A DNA stretch of 64,000 nucleotides from NCBI RefSeq assembly GCF_022810305.1, contig NZ_JALGQH010000002.1, positions 1 to 64,000 on the forward strand, written 5' to 3'. The DNA comes from Rhodococcus sp. ARC_M6 (GTDB lineage Bacteria > Actinomycetota > Actinomycetes > Mycobacteriales > Mycobacteriaceae). Numbering within the stretch: position 1 is the first letter of the stretch; each line of letters opens with the position of its first letter. The notes below the pieces were generated by a model. That model was not told where the DNA came from, ran no database searches, and saw nothing but the letters and a program-made list of their open reading frames with translations. Both the position numbers and the translations under genes were made by a program. This document shows positions 6,257-18,248 of this stretch, piece by piece.

Positions 6257-7552
6257 TCACAGTTTCACTGGACGAATGTCCACATCGGTGCTGGCGAAGG
6301 CCAGAGAGATCATTGCAGCACGCAGTTTGAGCAGCTCAGAGGGCAGAGTCGGGTCCAATCCGGTCAGGTGAGCAATGCGCTTAATGCGGTTGTCGACGGT
6401 GTTCGTATGCAGTCCCAGCGCCGATGCGGTGCGCTGTCTGTGCTGGTCGTTCGCCAGGTGCACCGACAGCGTCTGGAGCAGCTCCGGGTTGTTGTCGAGC
6501 GGTTTGAGCAGGTTGATCAGGCTGTCGCGGCCTGGGCCGCCCCGAGTCAGCTGATATTCCAGCGCGAGGTCCTCCATCCGATATGGACGGGCCGGCAGTC
6601 TCAGCCGTCGGACGAGGTTGGCCAACTCTCGGGTGGTGGCCTCGGCGGCCGAGATGTCCTCGAGCGCGGAGTTCTCACCGATAGCCGTGATCTCCACCCC
6701 GATCTCCTCCTTCGCCTGGCGGATTACCTCACACACCGATCCCCAGTGGGGCGTGCCCTCGATGAGCACCAGACCACGTTGCGGCGCGGGAGCCTCGAGC
6801 AGTGCCGCCCCGAAGTGGGCGGCAATCTTGGCTTGCACTGCAGCCAGGCCGCGGTAGGCCTGGATTCGATGGTGCGCACCGTCCTTGACTCCCGGACGAG
6901 GCCGCGGCAGGCTCACAAGTAGCCGCAGTACGAGATAGCTAGGCGTGAGCTCGATGCCCATCTGCAACGCGAGCTGAGTGGGATCGTTTCCGTCCAGCAT
7001 CGCTTTGACGAGAGCGCCGGCCGAGTACTCCTCGAGCTCCACGCCGGCTGGCATAGCAGCCAGGTAGCTAACCGAGACGAATGAGTGAAGTCGCTGCGCG
7101 GCCGCGAACAGGAGGTGGTTGAGCTCCTCGAGATTTGCGGAATCCTCCTCCTCCGCCCGGCTCAGAATGAGGTTGCGGAAAGCGGTAACCCCCTCATCCA
7201 TCAGAGCGAGAATTGCACTGAGTGGGACCCCTTTGCGCGCCTGCCGGACAGTCAGGGTGTAAATGCTGTCCAACTCGTCGTCGGTCGGGAGTTTCTTGTG
7301 GTCCATGAGCCGGATCGTCAGTTGCAGACCCTGCGCGGTCGCCGCGACCAAGTCCTCCTGCACAGATTCCATGCGGAAGGACTTGAAGATCGGATTCTCG
7401 CGGGAGAAGTGATTCACAAGTTCCGCCGCCAGCGGGACGAAGTCTCGGACAGCTGCGGAGGCTGGTTTACCTCCCAGCATGAGCGGCCCCAGGGCTTTCG
7501 GCAGAGCGGGGGTGTTCAAGAGCGCAGGTGTGTTCAGCAGAGCAGGGGACAT
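6257..7552 (-). CDS. PucR-type transcriptional regulator
   Basis: A 431-residue regulator with a C-terminal PucR helix-turn-helix: LLQTLSVHLANDQHRQRTASALGLHTNTVDNRIKRI is the family's terminal pattern (segments LSVHLANDQHRQRTA and LHTNTVDNRIKRIAHLTG). The middle resembles the GGDEF-like/CdaR linker domain, and the N-terminal part is an all-alpha RsbT-like sensor region. ATG 7552 is chosen for the AGAGGAGG about 10 nt upstream; a start at 7576 is possible. The N-terminus has a short duplication, ALLNTPALLNTPALP. PucR/CdaR proteins usually activate metabolic genes, but here the only co-directional neighbours downstream are the four small peptide genes, making them its candidate targets. Confidence 0.8.
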   Translation of the reverse strand: MSPALLNTPALLNTPALPKALGPLMLGGKPASAAVRDFVPLAAELVNHFSRENPIFKSFRMESVQEDLVAATAQGLQLTIRLMDHKKLPTDDELDSIYTLTVRQARKGVPLSAILALMDEGVTAFRNLILSRAEEEDSANLEELNHLLFAAAQRLHSFVSVSYLAAMPAGVELEEYSAGALVKAMLDGNDPTQLALQMGIELTPSYLVLRLLVSLPRPRPGVKDGAHHRIQAYRGLAAVQAKIAAHFGAALLEAPAPQRGLVLIEGTPHWGSVCEVIRQAKEEIGVEITAIGENSALEDISAAEATTRELANLVRRLRLPARPYRMEDLALEYQLTRGGPGRDSLINLLKPLDNNPELLQTLSVHLANDQHRQRTASALGLHTNTVDNRIKRIAHLTGLDPTLPSELLKLRAAMISLAFASTDVDIRPVKL

Positions 7553-7883
7553 TGCGGGCGGGCCTCCTCTAGACATGTACGTCGCGTGGCGCGATGGCCA
7601 ACGGCTCGGCGCGTTACGGAGTGCGGAACCCGCTGCGGTGAACGAACTTGATGTCCCATTCGCCACTAACGTCCGCCGTGCCCGATTGCGCCAGGCGTTG
7701 TGATGTCTACCACATGAACGAGTGTCCAACTGTGAAATGGACCAATGAGTAATGGAACAAACTATCCCGATCGATCCCAGTGGAGTAGCGGTGGAATTAC
7801 CCGGTGGATCGACAAAGCTGTCCGTCGTATCCGCATCACTGCGCGCCGGTAATCGTGGGTGGGTTGAACACCCGCGTGCCGAC
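7553..7883. other. Intergenic region between ppc and the pucR-type gene
   Basis: About 330 nt without a convincing gene. Just after the ppc stop on the minus strand an 8-bp stem (CACCCGCG 7869-7876 with CGTGGGTG 7854-7861) may end the ppc transcript, though it lacks a U-tract. The remainder should hold the promoter of the PucR-type gene; no clear -35/-10 or repeat stands out. Confidence 0.5.
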
Positions 7884-10673
7884 CTACCCGCTGTTACGCA
7901 ACGCCGTCGCCAAACCGTTCATCGTCAACTGAATACCTCGCCGGACCTGGTCACCCTCGTCGCCCGATCGGTAGCGCCTGATCAACTCCACCTGCAGGTG
8001 ATTGAGCGGTTCCAGGTACGGGAAGCGGTTGTGAACCGAACGTTCGAGACCAGAATTGTCGGCAAACAGGTCGTCGTATCCGGTAATCGACTTGTACATA
8101 CGAATGGTGCGTTCATGCTCCTCGGTGACCATTCCGAAAACCCGTTCACGCAGTTCGACGTCCGGAACCAACTCGGCGTATCGAGCAGCTAGTCCCAGAT
8201 CGGATTTCGACATCACCATCGCCATGTTGGACAGCACGGTACGGAAGAACGGCCATTGCTCGTACAAACGAGTGAGCGTCGCGAGGCGATTCGGATCGCC
8301 GTCGATCCATCGTTCGAAAGCCGCACCCGTGCCGTACCAACCGGGGAGCATGACGCGTGACTGGCTCCAGGACAGCACCCACGGAATCGCACGTAGGTCG
8401 GAGATCGCCTTGGTCTGCTTACGCGAAGCCGGTCGGCTTCCGATATTGAGGGCACCGATTTCGGCGACCGGCGTCGACGCCTCGAAGTACTGAACAAATC
8501 CTGGTGTGTCGTGGACCAATTCGCTGTACGCGGTACGAGCCAAGGCCGCCAGTTCGTCGAGGACCGCATAGGCGGCGTCCGCGCCGCTGCCGAGTCCTTC
8601 GACATCGAGCAGGGTTGATTCGAGAGTGGCCGCGATCAGAGTTTCGAGGTTGCGATGCGCCAATCGAGGTTCGGCATACTTGGCTGCAATCACCTCACCC
8701 TGCTCGGTGATGCGCAGCGAACCGGCAACAGCCCCGGGAGGCTGAGCGAGAATCGCTTCGTAGCTTGGTCCACCGCCGCGGCCGACGGTTCCACCGCGGC
8801 CGTGGAAGAGCCGCAACCGGATTCCGCTCTTTCGGGCGGCCTCGACCAAATCGAGTTCAGCGCGGTATAACGCCCAGTTGGCAGCGAGATATCCGCCGTC
8901 CTTGTTCGAGTCGGAATATCCGAGCATCACTTCCTGACTCTCGCCCCGCGAAGTGACGATGGCTCGGTAGATCGGAATATCGAGCGTGGCCAACAAGGTC
9001 GCGGCGCCGCCTTGCAAGTCCTCGATCGTCTCGAACAGCGGAACGATCCCGACGGGGCATGACGGTGCGCCTCCGACACCGGGGTCGAGCACGCCCACCT
9101 CTTTGAGCAGGACTGCAGCCTCGAGCATGTCGCTGACGGAGGTGCACATGCTGATGATGTAGTTGGGAATCGCGCCGGCGCCGAGCACTCGCACAGCATT
9201 CGCTCCGGCCGCCATGATCGCCAATTCCTTGGTGGTCAGTTCGGAGAACTGCGCATCCGGAGAAGTGAGCGGTCGCCTCGTGGTGAGCTCGGCGGACAGC
9301 AGTTCCACACGCTCCGCTTCGGAGAGCGACGTGTAGTCCGGATGGACGCCTGACCATGCGAGCAGCTCGGCGACAACGCTCTCGTGAACGTCGGAGTTCT
9401 GACGCATATCCAATCCGGAGAGGTGAAACCCGAACACTTCCACTGCTTCTCGGAGACGTTCGAGTCGATCATCGGCGATGGTCGCATCCCCGTTGCGGCG
9501 CAGCGACATATCGATGATCGCGAGATCGCGTTGGAGTTGCGCGGGTTCGGCGTAAGCCTCGAGTCCGTCATCGGACCCATGGTCCGGCAACTCCCCCAAC
9601 ACGGAAATGCCGGTGGCACTGAGCCGTCCCCGAATACCGCGAATTGCACGGCGGTAAGGCTCGTCAGCGCGGAAGGCGGAATCGTCACCCGACTTCGATG
9701 CCAGAAGATCCAATTCCGGAGTCACCGAGACAAGCCGAGCCGACATCGACAGTTCACGTTCGAGATGCTCGAGTTCAGCCAAGTGGTGCTGGATCGCGGT
9801 GGCCGCAGCCCGAGTAGTAGCGCGCTGGACGATCTCCCCCGTCACATACGGATTACCGTCTCTGTCACCGCCGATCCAAGAACCGGGACGTAAGATCGGC
9901 TCACGCAACAGATCAGCGTCAGGCCAGCGACCTCGAAGTGCTTTGCGCACTTCGGCATTGATCTTGGGAATGACCTCGAACAGGGCCGCGTCGTAGTAAC
10001 GCAAACCCACTTCAATTTCGTCTTGAATACGCAGGCGCGAGAGTCGAATCAACGCAGTCTGCCACAGTGTGAGAATCTGCCGACGCAAATCCAGATCAAC
10101 GTCGGCGGTTTCGTCGACGCTCAAGGCTGTGCGTTCACGAAACCGCATGAGTTCCGTAATACGGGACTGGGTCTCGAACACGGTCCGGCGCCTGGTCTCC
10201 GTCGGATGAGCAGTGATGACGGGTGACACCAACGCGCCGCGCAATGCATTTTCGACAGTCGCCGAATCGATATCTGCGCCGTCGAGCTTGGTGTAGGTGG
10301 CGGCAAGAGTGCTGTCACGCGGTGGCTCACCGGCGTTGATATGAATAGCGCGGCGACGCTCACGGTGGATGTCTTCGGCGAGATTGGCGAGCAACGCAAA
10401 GTGGCTGAACGCTCGAATGACCGGGATGGCATCTTCGGTGCCGATTCCGGCGAACAGCGATACCAATTCTGCGCGGTCAATTTCACTACGACGAACCCGG
10501 AACGATTCCACCCGGGCACGCTCGACGAGATCGAACACGGCATCACCGGCTTGCTCCCGAACAATTTGCCCCAGAATTCCTCCGAGAAGCCGAATGTCCT
10601 CGCGCAGTGGCTCAGTGGCTTCACGTGGTGTCTCACGCGGATGGTCTGTGCTCTGAGCGGCAAATTCGGTCAT
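7884..10673 (-). CDS. ppc: Phosphoenolpyruvate carboxylase
   Basis: A 929-residue enzyme that converts phosphoenolpyruvate plus bicarbonate to oxaloacetate, the anaplerotic feed of the TCA cycle. All hallmark segments are present: the catalytic His motif [14 protein letters not shown] (about residue 155), [11 protein letters not shown], the glycine-rich [16 protein letters not shown] with its catalytic His/Arg, and the C-terminal [12 protein letters not shown] that contributes to the allosteric site. Length is typical of bacterial Ppc. It stands alone behind the secG terminator and close to the tpiA-pgk-gap glycolytic genes, an arrangement conserved in related actinomycetes. Confidence 0.98.
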   Translation of the reverse strand: MTEFAAQSTDHPRETPREATEPLREDIRLLGGILGQIVREQAGDAVFDLVERARVESFRVRRSEIDRAELVSLFAGIGTEDAIPVIRAFSHFALLANLAEDIHRERRRAIHINAGEPPRDSTLAATYTKLDGADIDSATVENALRGALVSPVITAHPTETRRRTVFETQSRITELMRFRERTALSVDETADVDLDLRRQILTLWQTALIRLSRLRIQDEIEVGLRYYDAALFEVIPKINAEVRKALRGRWPDADLLREPILRPGSWIGGDRDGNPYVTGEIVQRATTRAAATAIQHHLAELEHLERELSMSARLVSVTPELDLLASKSGDDSAFRADEPYRRAIRGIRGRLSATGISVLGELPDHGSDDGLEAYAEPAQLQRDLAIIDMSLRRNGDATIADDRLERLREAVEVFGFHLSGLDMRQNSDVHESVVAELLAWSGVHPDYTSLSEAERVELLSAELTTRRPLTSPDAQFSELTTKELAIMAAGANAVRVLGAGAIPNYIISMCTSVSDMLEAAVLLKEVGVLDPGVGGAPSCPVGIVPLFETIEDLQGGAATLLATLDIPIYRAIVTSRGESQEVMLGYSDSNKDGGYLAANWALYRAELDLVEAARKSGIRLRLFHGRGGTVGRGGGPSYEAILAQPPGAVAGSLRITEQGEVIAAKYAEPRLAHRNLETLIAATLESTLLDVEGLGSGADAAYAVLDELAALARTAYSELVHDTPGFVQYFEASTPVAEIGALNIGSRPASRKQTKAISDLRAIPWVLSWSQSRVMLPGWYGTGAAFERWIDGDPNRLATLTRLYEQWPFFRTVLSNMAMVMSKSDLGLAARYAELVPDVELRERVFGMVTEEHERTIRMYKSITGYDDLFADNSGLERSVHNRFPYLEPLNHLQVELIRRYRSGDEGDQVRRGIQLTMNGLATALRNSG

Positions 10674-10692
10674 TGTTCAATTATCGGCCGAA

Positions 10693-10726
10693 ACGCAGAA
10701 CCCCGCTCGATGGCGGGGTTCTGCGT
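10693..10726 (-). terminator. Intrinsic terminator after secG
   Basis: A perfect 14-bp stem: ACGCAGAACCCCGC (10693-10706) and its complement (10713-10726) around a 6-nt loop. Read on the minus strand it lies downstream of secG and is followed by TTTCGG. It separates secG from ppc. Confidence 0.85.
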
Positions 10727-10750
10727 CAAAAACGTGATTCGGAAAGGAGG

Positions 10751-10984
10751 TCAGGCGAACTTGATCTCCAGGCCGATGCCGACGATCGAAATGAGCCAGA
10801 TCAGGGCAGTGAAGACCGTCAACCGATCAAGGTTCTTCTCGACAACCGTCGATCCGGACAGGCTGGATTGGACACCTCCACCGAACAGGCTCGACAAACC
10901 GCCACCCTTAGCGCGATGCAGCAGCACCAGCAGAATAAGGAGCAAGCTGGTGACGACCAGCAGGATATCCAAGAACAGTTTCAT
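10751..10984 (-). CDS. secG: Preprotein translocase subunit SecG
   Basis: A 77-residue protein with two membrane helices (residues ~3-25 and ~56-75) joined by the conserved glycine-rich loop HRAKGGGLSSLFGGGVQSSLSG, the SecG signature. It is the non-essential third subunit of the SecYEG channel in the cytoplasmic membrane and improves translocation efficiency. The position between ppc and tpiA on the same strand is the usual one in Corynebacteriales. It is followed by a strong terminator. Confidence 0.96.
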   Translation of the reverse strand: MKLFLDILLVVTSLLLILLVLLHRAKGGGLSSLFGGGVQSSLSGSTVVEKNLDRLTVFTALIWLISIVGIGLEIKFA

Positions 10985-11207
10985 GTCTGTCTACGTCCAC
11001 CAATCCAATAGGGACAACTACAACCGATAACACCATACAGGCGCATGCAGCTAACCCGACCACATACCCGTCTCGGGCATGTTTCCACACCGTAAGTCCA
11101 CCCACGTCACGATCGAAAATCTCGTTCGGTGGTACCGAACACATCACGAACCTTATCGCCCGCTAGTTTCGAGTTGACGCGACATTACCTCCGAAAGGCT
11201 AGTTTTG

Positions 11208-11999
11208 ATGCTCCCCCACACCAGTACCCCGACGGCAACCGCGAGCGGCAACAGCACCCCTCGCCTCGAATCCATCCACAACTTCCGTGACGTCGCCGGA
11301 CATGGGTATTCGACAGAGACTGGAAGCACACTGCGGCGTGGCGTTTTCTACCGCGCCAACGTCATCACACCAACGCCGGCGGACATGGCCGTGGTCGAGT
11401 CACTGGGATTGACCGCAATCTACGATGTGCGCTCCGAAGCCGAGGTCACCGAAACCCCGGATACCGTGCCCTCCGCCGCAACCTACACCAATATTCCGAT
11501 CCTGCCGGGAACAATTCAAGACTCCGCGATCTCCATCCGAACCATCGATGCCGCACAGGATTTCATGCGGCTCCTTAATCGGAGTTTCATCACCGACGGC
11601 GTCACCCGGGCAGGGTTCGGTCAGTTATTGACCGCTCTCGCAACAACTCCGGGGCCTCAGCTCTTCCATTGCACTGCCGGGAAGGATCGCACCGGCTGGG
11701 CGTCGGCACTGTTGCAAACGCTCTCCGGTGTGCCGCGCGAAACCATCTTCGACGACTACCTCCTGACCAACACCTACTCCGGCGCCTATGTCGAGGCAAC
11801 GGCAGAACGCATCGCAAAGACAGCCGTGATGGGACGGGCAGATGTGGTTCGCGTCATGCTCACTGTCGACGAAAGCTACCTGGGTGCGGCATTCGAGCAG
11901 GTCGAAGCGGATTACTCGTCGATCGAGAATTACCTGCACTCCGGACTGGGGCTCACGGCCGACACCATCGGAGCCCTCGAGACCAAGCTCGTCGGCTGA
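11208..11999 (+). CDS. PtpB-like protein phosphatase
   Basis: A 263-residue protein of the tyrosine/dual-specificity phosphatase family with the P-loop active site LFHCTAGKDRTGWAS (CX5R, catalytic Cys and Arg), identical in its core to M. tuberculosis PtpB. The N-terminus has the family's start ESIHNFRDVAG and the RSEAEV segment after the central strand. It would dephosphorylate Tyr/Ser/Thr or phosphoinositides. It has no signal peptide, so it is probably cytoplasmic. ATG 11208 has AAAGG about 9 nt upstream; TTG 11205 is a weaker option. It is transcribed against the glycolytic operon and ends at a very strong shared terminator. Confidence 0.9.
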   Translation: MLPHTSTPTATASGNSTPRLESIHNFRDVAGHGYSTETGSTLRRGVFYRANVITPTPADMAVVESLGLTAIYDVRSEAEVTETPDTVPSAATYTNIPILPGTIQDSAISIRTIDAAQDFMRLLNRSFITDGVTRAGFGQLLTALATTPGPQLFHCTAGKDRTGWASALLQTLSGVPRETIFDDYLLTNTYSGAYVEATAERIAKTAVMGRADVVRVMLTVDESYLGAAFEQVEADYSSIENYLHSGLGLTADTIGALETKLVG

Positions 12000-12022
12000 G
12001 TACACAAACGACCGAGTACGGA

Positions 12023-12069
12023 AAAGACTGTGGGCGCGTAACCGAAATGGTTACGCGCCCACAGTCTTT
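12023..12069. terminator. Bidirectional terminator with 21-bp perfect stem
   Basis: AAAGACTGTGGGCGCGTAACC (12023-12043) pairs without mismatch with 12049-12069 around the loop GAAAT, with A/T flanks on both sides. It lies between the phosphatase gene (plus) and tpiA (minus), so it can end both transcripts. Confidence 0.93.
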
Positions 12070-12109
12070 GACAATCAACTAGCTAGAGTTACCTCAGCTG
12101 GGCAGTGTC

Positions 12110-12898
12110 TCAGCTAGGCAGTGGCCCACCGGCTGCAATTGCAGACAGCGTGGCAAACTCGTCCGCCTTGAGCGAAGCACCGCCGACAAGAGCGCCGTCG
12201 ACGTCGGCTTGGCCGACGATCTCTCCGACGTTCTTGGAGCTGACGCTACCGCCGTACAGGACGCGAACGCCGGCAGCGACCTCGGCGTCGGCAAGCTCGA
12301 CGAGCGTTGCACGAACAGCCGCGCACACTTCCTGAGCGTCCGCAGCCGAAGCGACACGACCCGTGCCGATGGCCCAGACAGGCTCGTACGCGATGACGAT
12401 CTTGGAGATCTCCTCCGCGCTCAAACCTGCCAAGGACCCCTTGAGCTGTTCCACGTTGTAAGCGACGTGATCGCCGGCTTCGCGGATCTCGAGGCCTTCA
12501 CCGATGCACACGATCGGCGTGATGCCGTTCTTGAGCGCAGCCTTCGCCTTGGCGAGAACCAACTCGTTGGTCTCGCCATGCAGGGTGCGACGCTCCGAGT
12601 GCCCGACCACGACGTAGGTGCACCCGAGCTTGGCCAGCATGGAACCGCTGATCTCGCCGGTGAATGCGCCACTGTCCTGCGCCGAGACATCCTGCGCCCC
12701 GTAGGTGAGCAGAAGCTTGTCACCGTCGACCAGCGTCTGGATGCTACGGATGTCGGTGAACGGCGGGATAACCGTCACGTCGACCTTGTCGAAATACTTT
12801 GCAGGCAAGGCAAAAGCGATCTTCTGCACCAGAGCGATAGCCTCGAGGTGATTCAGATTCATCTTCCAGTTGCCGGCGATCAACGGCTTACGTGCCAT
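12110..12898 (-). CDS. tpiA: Triosephosphate isomerase
   Basis: A 262-residue TIM barrel that interconverts dihydroxyacetone phosphate and glyceraldehyde 3-phosphate. Visible active-site residues: Asn/Lys in AGNWKMNLN at the N-terminus, the electrophile His in [10 protein letters not shown], the base Glu in [13 protein letters not shown] (loop 6 follows), and phosphate-binding VLYGGSVSS. Third gene of gap-pgk-tpiA, 6 nt after pgk. Confidence 0.98.
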   Translation of the reverse strand: MARKPLIAGNWKMNLNHLEAIALVQKIAFALPAKYFDKVDVTVIPPFTDIRSIQTLVDGDKLLLTYGAQDVSAQDSGAFTGEISGSMLAKLGCTYVVVGHSERRTLHGETNELVLAKAKAALKNGITPIVCIGEGLEIREAGDHVAYNVEQLKGSLAGLSAEEISKIVIAYEPVWAIGTGRVASAADAQEVCAAVRATLVELADAEVAAGVRVLYGGSVSSKNVGEIVGQADVDGALVGGASLKADEFATLSAIAAGGPLPS

Positions 12899-12904
12899 GT
12901 CGGA

Positions 12905-14116
12905 TCAGCCTTCCAGTACTGCGATGCCGGGAAGCTCTTTGCCCTCGAGGTATTCGAGGGAAGCGCCACCGCCGGTGGAAATGTGCGAGAAGCCTTCGTC
13001 CGGGATACCGAGCTGACGAACAGCCGCAGCTGAATCGCCGCCGCCGACAACACTGAACGCACCCTTGCTGGTTGCTTCCACGATGGCCTCGGCGACACCA
13101 CGGGTGCCGGCCTCGAACTTCGGGAACTCGAACACGCCCATCGGACCGTTCCAGAACACCGTCTTGGCTCCGGTCAGGATCGCCGCGAAGCGCTTGACCG
13201 ACTCGGGTCCGATATCGAGACCCATCCAACCGTCGGGAATCTCGTTGAACGGCACGATCTTCGACTCGGCATCAGCCGAGAAGGAGTCTGCGACAACAAC
13301 ATCCTGAGGGATGTGGATGACGTCCGCGTACCGGTCCAGGAGGTCCTTGCAGGTGTCGATCATGGATTCTTCGCAGAGCGAATTACCCACGGACAGACCC
13401 TGAGCCGCGAGGAACGTGTAGAACATTCCGCCGCCGATCACCAGCGTGTCGACCTTGGGCGCGAGCGCCTCGATGACAGCGAGCTTGTCCGAAACCTTGG
13501 ATCCGCCCAGAACGACCGCGTACGGACGCTCCGCTTCCTGCGTGAGCTTGGCAAGTACCTCGACCTCGGCACCCACCAGGTAGCCCGCGTAGTGCGGAAG
13601 CAACTTCGCGACGTCGAAGACCGAAGCCTGCTTGCGGTGAACAACACCGAAGCCGTCGGACACGAATGCGCCGTCGTCGCCGACCAACTCGACCAAAGCC
13701 TTGGCGAGCTTGACGCGCTCGGCCTCGTCCTTGCTGGTCTCACGCGGATCGAAACGAATGTTCTCGAGCATCAGAACGTCACCGTCGGTGAGTCCCTCCG
13801 AACGAGCCAAAGCGTCCTGTCCCACAACGTCACCGGCGAGCTGCACATTGCGACCGAGAATCTCGGCCAGCTTGGCGGCTACGGGTGCGAGCGAGAACTT
13901 GGGATCGGGCTGACCGTCGGGCCGTCCGAGGTGCGCGGTCACGATGACCTTCGCGCCGGCCTCGGCAAGTGCCCGCAGGGTGGGCGCGGATGCAACGATG
14001 CGACCCGGGTCCGTGATTTCTCCGCCATCCAACGGGACGTTGAGGTCGGAACGCACCAGTACGGTGCGCCCCTCGACCCCAGCATCCAGCAGATCCTTCA
14101 GCGTCTGAACTGCCAC
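12905..14116 (-). CDS. pgk: Phosphoglycerate kinase
   Basis: A 403-residue two-domain kinase that makes ATP from 1,3-bisphosphoglycerate in glycolysis. Signature segments: [14 protein letters not shown] (substrate Asp/Asn), [23 protein letters not shown], and the nucleotide-binding [12 protein letters not shown] near the C-terminus. GTG 14116 gives the expected [13 protein letters not shown] start and normal length; a longer frame upstream lacks family similarity and overlaps gap. It is 17 nt after gap and 6 nt before tpiA, in one operon. Confidence 0.97.
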   Translation of the reverse strand: MAVQTLKDLLDAGVEGRTVLVRSDLNVPLDGGEITDPGRIVASAPTLRALAEAGAKVIVTAHLGRPDGQPDPKFSLAPVAAKLAEILGRNVQLAGDVVGQDALARSEGLTDGDVLMLENIRFDPRETSKDEAERVKLAKALVELVGDDGAFVSDGFGVVHRKQASVFDVAKLLPHYAGYLVGAEVEVLAKLTQEAERPYAVVLGGSKVSDKLAVIEALAPKVDTLVIGGGMFYTFLAAQGLSVGNSLCEESMIDTCKDLLDRYADVIHIPQDVVVADSFSADAESKIVPFNEIPDGWMGLDIGPESVKRFAAILTGAKTVFWNGPMGVFEFPKFEAGTRGVAEAIVEATSKGAFSVVGGGDSAAAVRQLGIPDEGFSHISTGGGASLEYLEGKELPGIAVLEG

Positions 14117-14133
14117 TGTAATCGAAACTCCGC

Positions 14134-16296
<2,163 letters not shown>

Positions 16297-16306
<10 letters not shown>

Positions 16307-17352
16307 GAAGTGTTCTCCCTCTGTTCTGCTGCTGAATGGTCTGTGGACTCCCCGTTCGGGGAGTCGAGTTTGCCTACGCACCCGGCCAGTTCGGCCAGGA
16401 CCTCCGCGAGCCGCACCGGATCGTGTACGTGCGCTGACCCGGCTGCGGGGTCTGCGACTTCGGCGTAAACGACCTCGGCGCGGAATTGATTGGCTGCGCG
16501 AGCCAGATGTTCACGCTCGCGGCCCGCCGGTACCGAAGCAGAATCGACAACTACGTAGTCGACCCGGAAATCGGGCACATGCTGGGAGAGTACGTGCAGG
16601 TGACGCTCGGCGGAGAATCCGGCGGTCTCCCCCGGTTCCGGCGCGAGGTTGAGCACGAGCACTTTCCGCGCTGCGGTAGCCGAGAGGGCTTCCACCAGTT
16701 CGGGGACAAGCACGTGGGGAATGACACTCGAAAACCACGAACCGGGACCGAGCACCACAAGGTCGGCTTTCCCGATCGCGGTCACAGCTTCGGGGCTGGC
16801 AGGCGGACTCGCCGGCAACAGGCGTACGCGTCGTACCTTGCCCGGCGTAGTCGCAACGGCCACCTGACCCCGGATGCACCGACTGACGCGCGGATCCTCT
16901 TCCAGACCTTGGACGTCGGCTTCGATCTCGAGCGCGATCGGCGACATCGGAAGTACGCGCCCGCGCACACGCAACAGCCTCGCCATCTCGTCGAGGGCGA
17001 GGACAGGATCCCCGAGCACCTCGGTCAGACCGGCGAGAATCAAGTTGCCCACCGAGTGACCGGCCAGCGCACCGACACCGCCGAAGCGGTGCTGAATGGT
17101 ACGAGTCCAGTCTCTGACCTCGGGTTCGTCGGCAGCCAACGCTGCGAGCGCCATCCGGAGATCCCCCGGCGGAATCACACCCAATTCGGCTCGTAATCGG
17201 CCCGAGGATCCGCCGTCGTCGGCGACGGTGACCACGGCTGTCACGTCGGAGGTAAGCCTGCGGACAGCTTGAAGCGTCGCGAACAATCCATGCCCGCCGC
17301 CGAGGGCGACTACCGCCGGTTCGCTGCGACTCTGCGATACAGATTCGGTCAT
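16297..17352 (-). CDS. yvcK: YvcK/CuvA family gluconeogenesis factor
   Basis: A 351-residue protein of the CofD-like YvcK family. The nucleotide-sugar binding start [20 protein letters not shown] and following [29 protein letters not shown], and [11 protein letters not shown] are all family blocks. B. subtilis YvcK binds UDP-GlcNAc and links central carbon flow to cell-wall synthesis; the mycobacterial homologue CuvA does a similar job. It overlaps rapZ by 4 nt (ATGA) and whiA by a few bases, so the genes are translationally coupled. Confidence 0.95.
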
Positions 17353-18248
17353 TCGCGGCCCAGATCTCGGTGCACGATGCTGACCGCGAGGTCGTCCTCA
17401 CGCCCCAACTTGTGGGCAAGAGCTTCGGTCATAGCCACACTTCGGTGCTTTCCACCGGTGCAGCCCACAGCAATTGTCATGTAGCGCTTTCCTTCTCGAC
17501 GATATCCGGCAATCGTCAGCTCGAGCAGATGCAAGTAGGTATCGAGGTAGTCTTCGGCGCCGTCCTGGGAGAGGACGTAGTCGCGGACGTCGGCATCTTG
17601 GCCCGTGTGATCACGAAGTTCCGGAATCCAGTGCGGATTCGGCAGAAAACGAACGTCGCACACCAGATTCACGTCGACCGGTAAACCGTATTTGAACCCG
17701 AACGATTCAACTGTGACCTGCATGGTTCGATTGCCGGCGTTACCGAAAGCCGTCTCGATCTTCTGCCTCAACTGGTGCGCTTTGAGCGATGACGTGTCGA
17801 TCACCAGATCAGCAGCAGCCTTGACCACTGCCAACTGCCGACGCTCCGCAGCAATGCCCTCCGACAATGTGCCGTCGCTGCTCTCGTTCTGCAGTGGATG
17901 ACTACGACGAACGTGCTCGAACCTCCGGATCAAGACGTCGTCCGACGCCTCCAGATACAGGACGCGAGTGTGAATCGGTTCGGCTTCCAACTGGGTGAGA
18001 ACCGAGCCCAGATCTCCGGTGAAAAGTCGGCTACGCACGTCGAGTACCACAGCGAGGCGATCGACCGGCGGATCCGAAGTGAGGCTCAGTCCGACCATCC
18101 GCGAAATCAATTCCGGCGGCAGGTTGTCCGCGACATACCAGCCGAGATCCTCGAGGACCTTGGCCGCCGTACTGAGCCCGGCGCCCGAAAGCCCGGTCAC
18201 CAGAAGAACGTCCATGGTCCGACTGTCGTTTGCGCTGTCTGTGATCAC
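17349..18248 (-). CDS. rapZ: RapZ-like nucleotide-binding protein
   Basis: A 299-residue P-loop protein of the YvcJ/RapZ family. Walker A is [20 protein letters not shown] (Leu where many have Arg). The conserved DNLPPELI follows, and the C-terminal domain has [18 protein letters not shown], the segment that binds RNA or nucleotide sugar in E. coli RapZ. In E. coli it adapts RNase E to GlmZ sRNA; in actinobacteria the target is not established. The GTG start overlaps the uvrC stop by 4 nt, and the stop overlaps yvcK. Confidence 0.95.
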   Translation of the reverse strand: MITDSANDSRTMDVLLVTGLSGAGLSTAAKVLEDLGWYVADNLPPELISRMVGLSLTSDPPVDRLAVVLDVRSRLFTGDLGSVLTQLEAEPIHTRVLYLEASDDVLIRRFEHVRRSHPLQNESSDGTLSEGIAAERRQLAVVKAAADLVIDTSSLKAHQLRQKIETAFGNAGNRTMQVTVESFGFKYGLPVDVNLVCDVRFLPNPHWIPELRDHTGQDADVRDYVLSQDGAEDYLDTYLHLLELTIAGYRREGKRYMTIAVGCTGGKHRSVAMTEALAHKLGREDDLAVSIVHRDLGRE

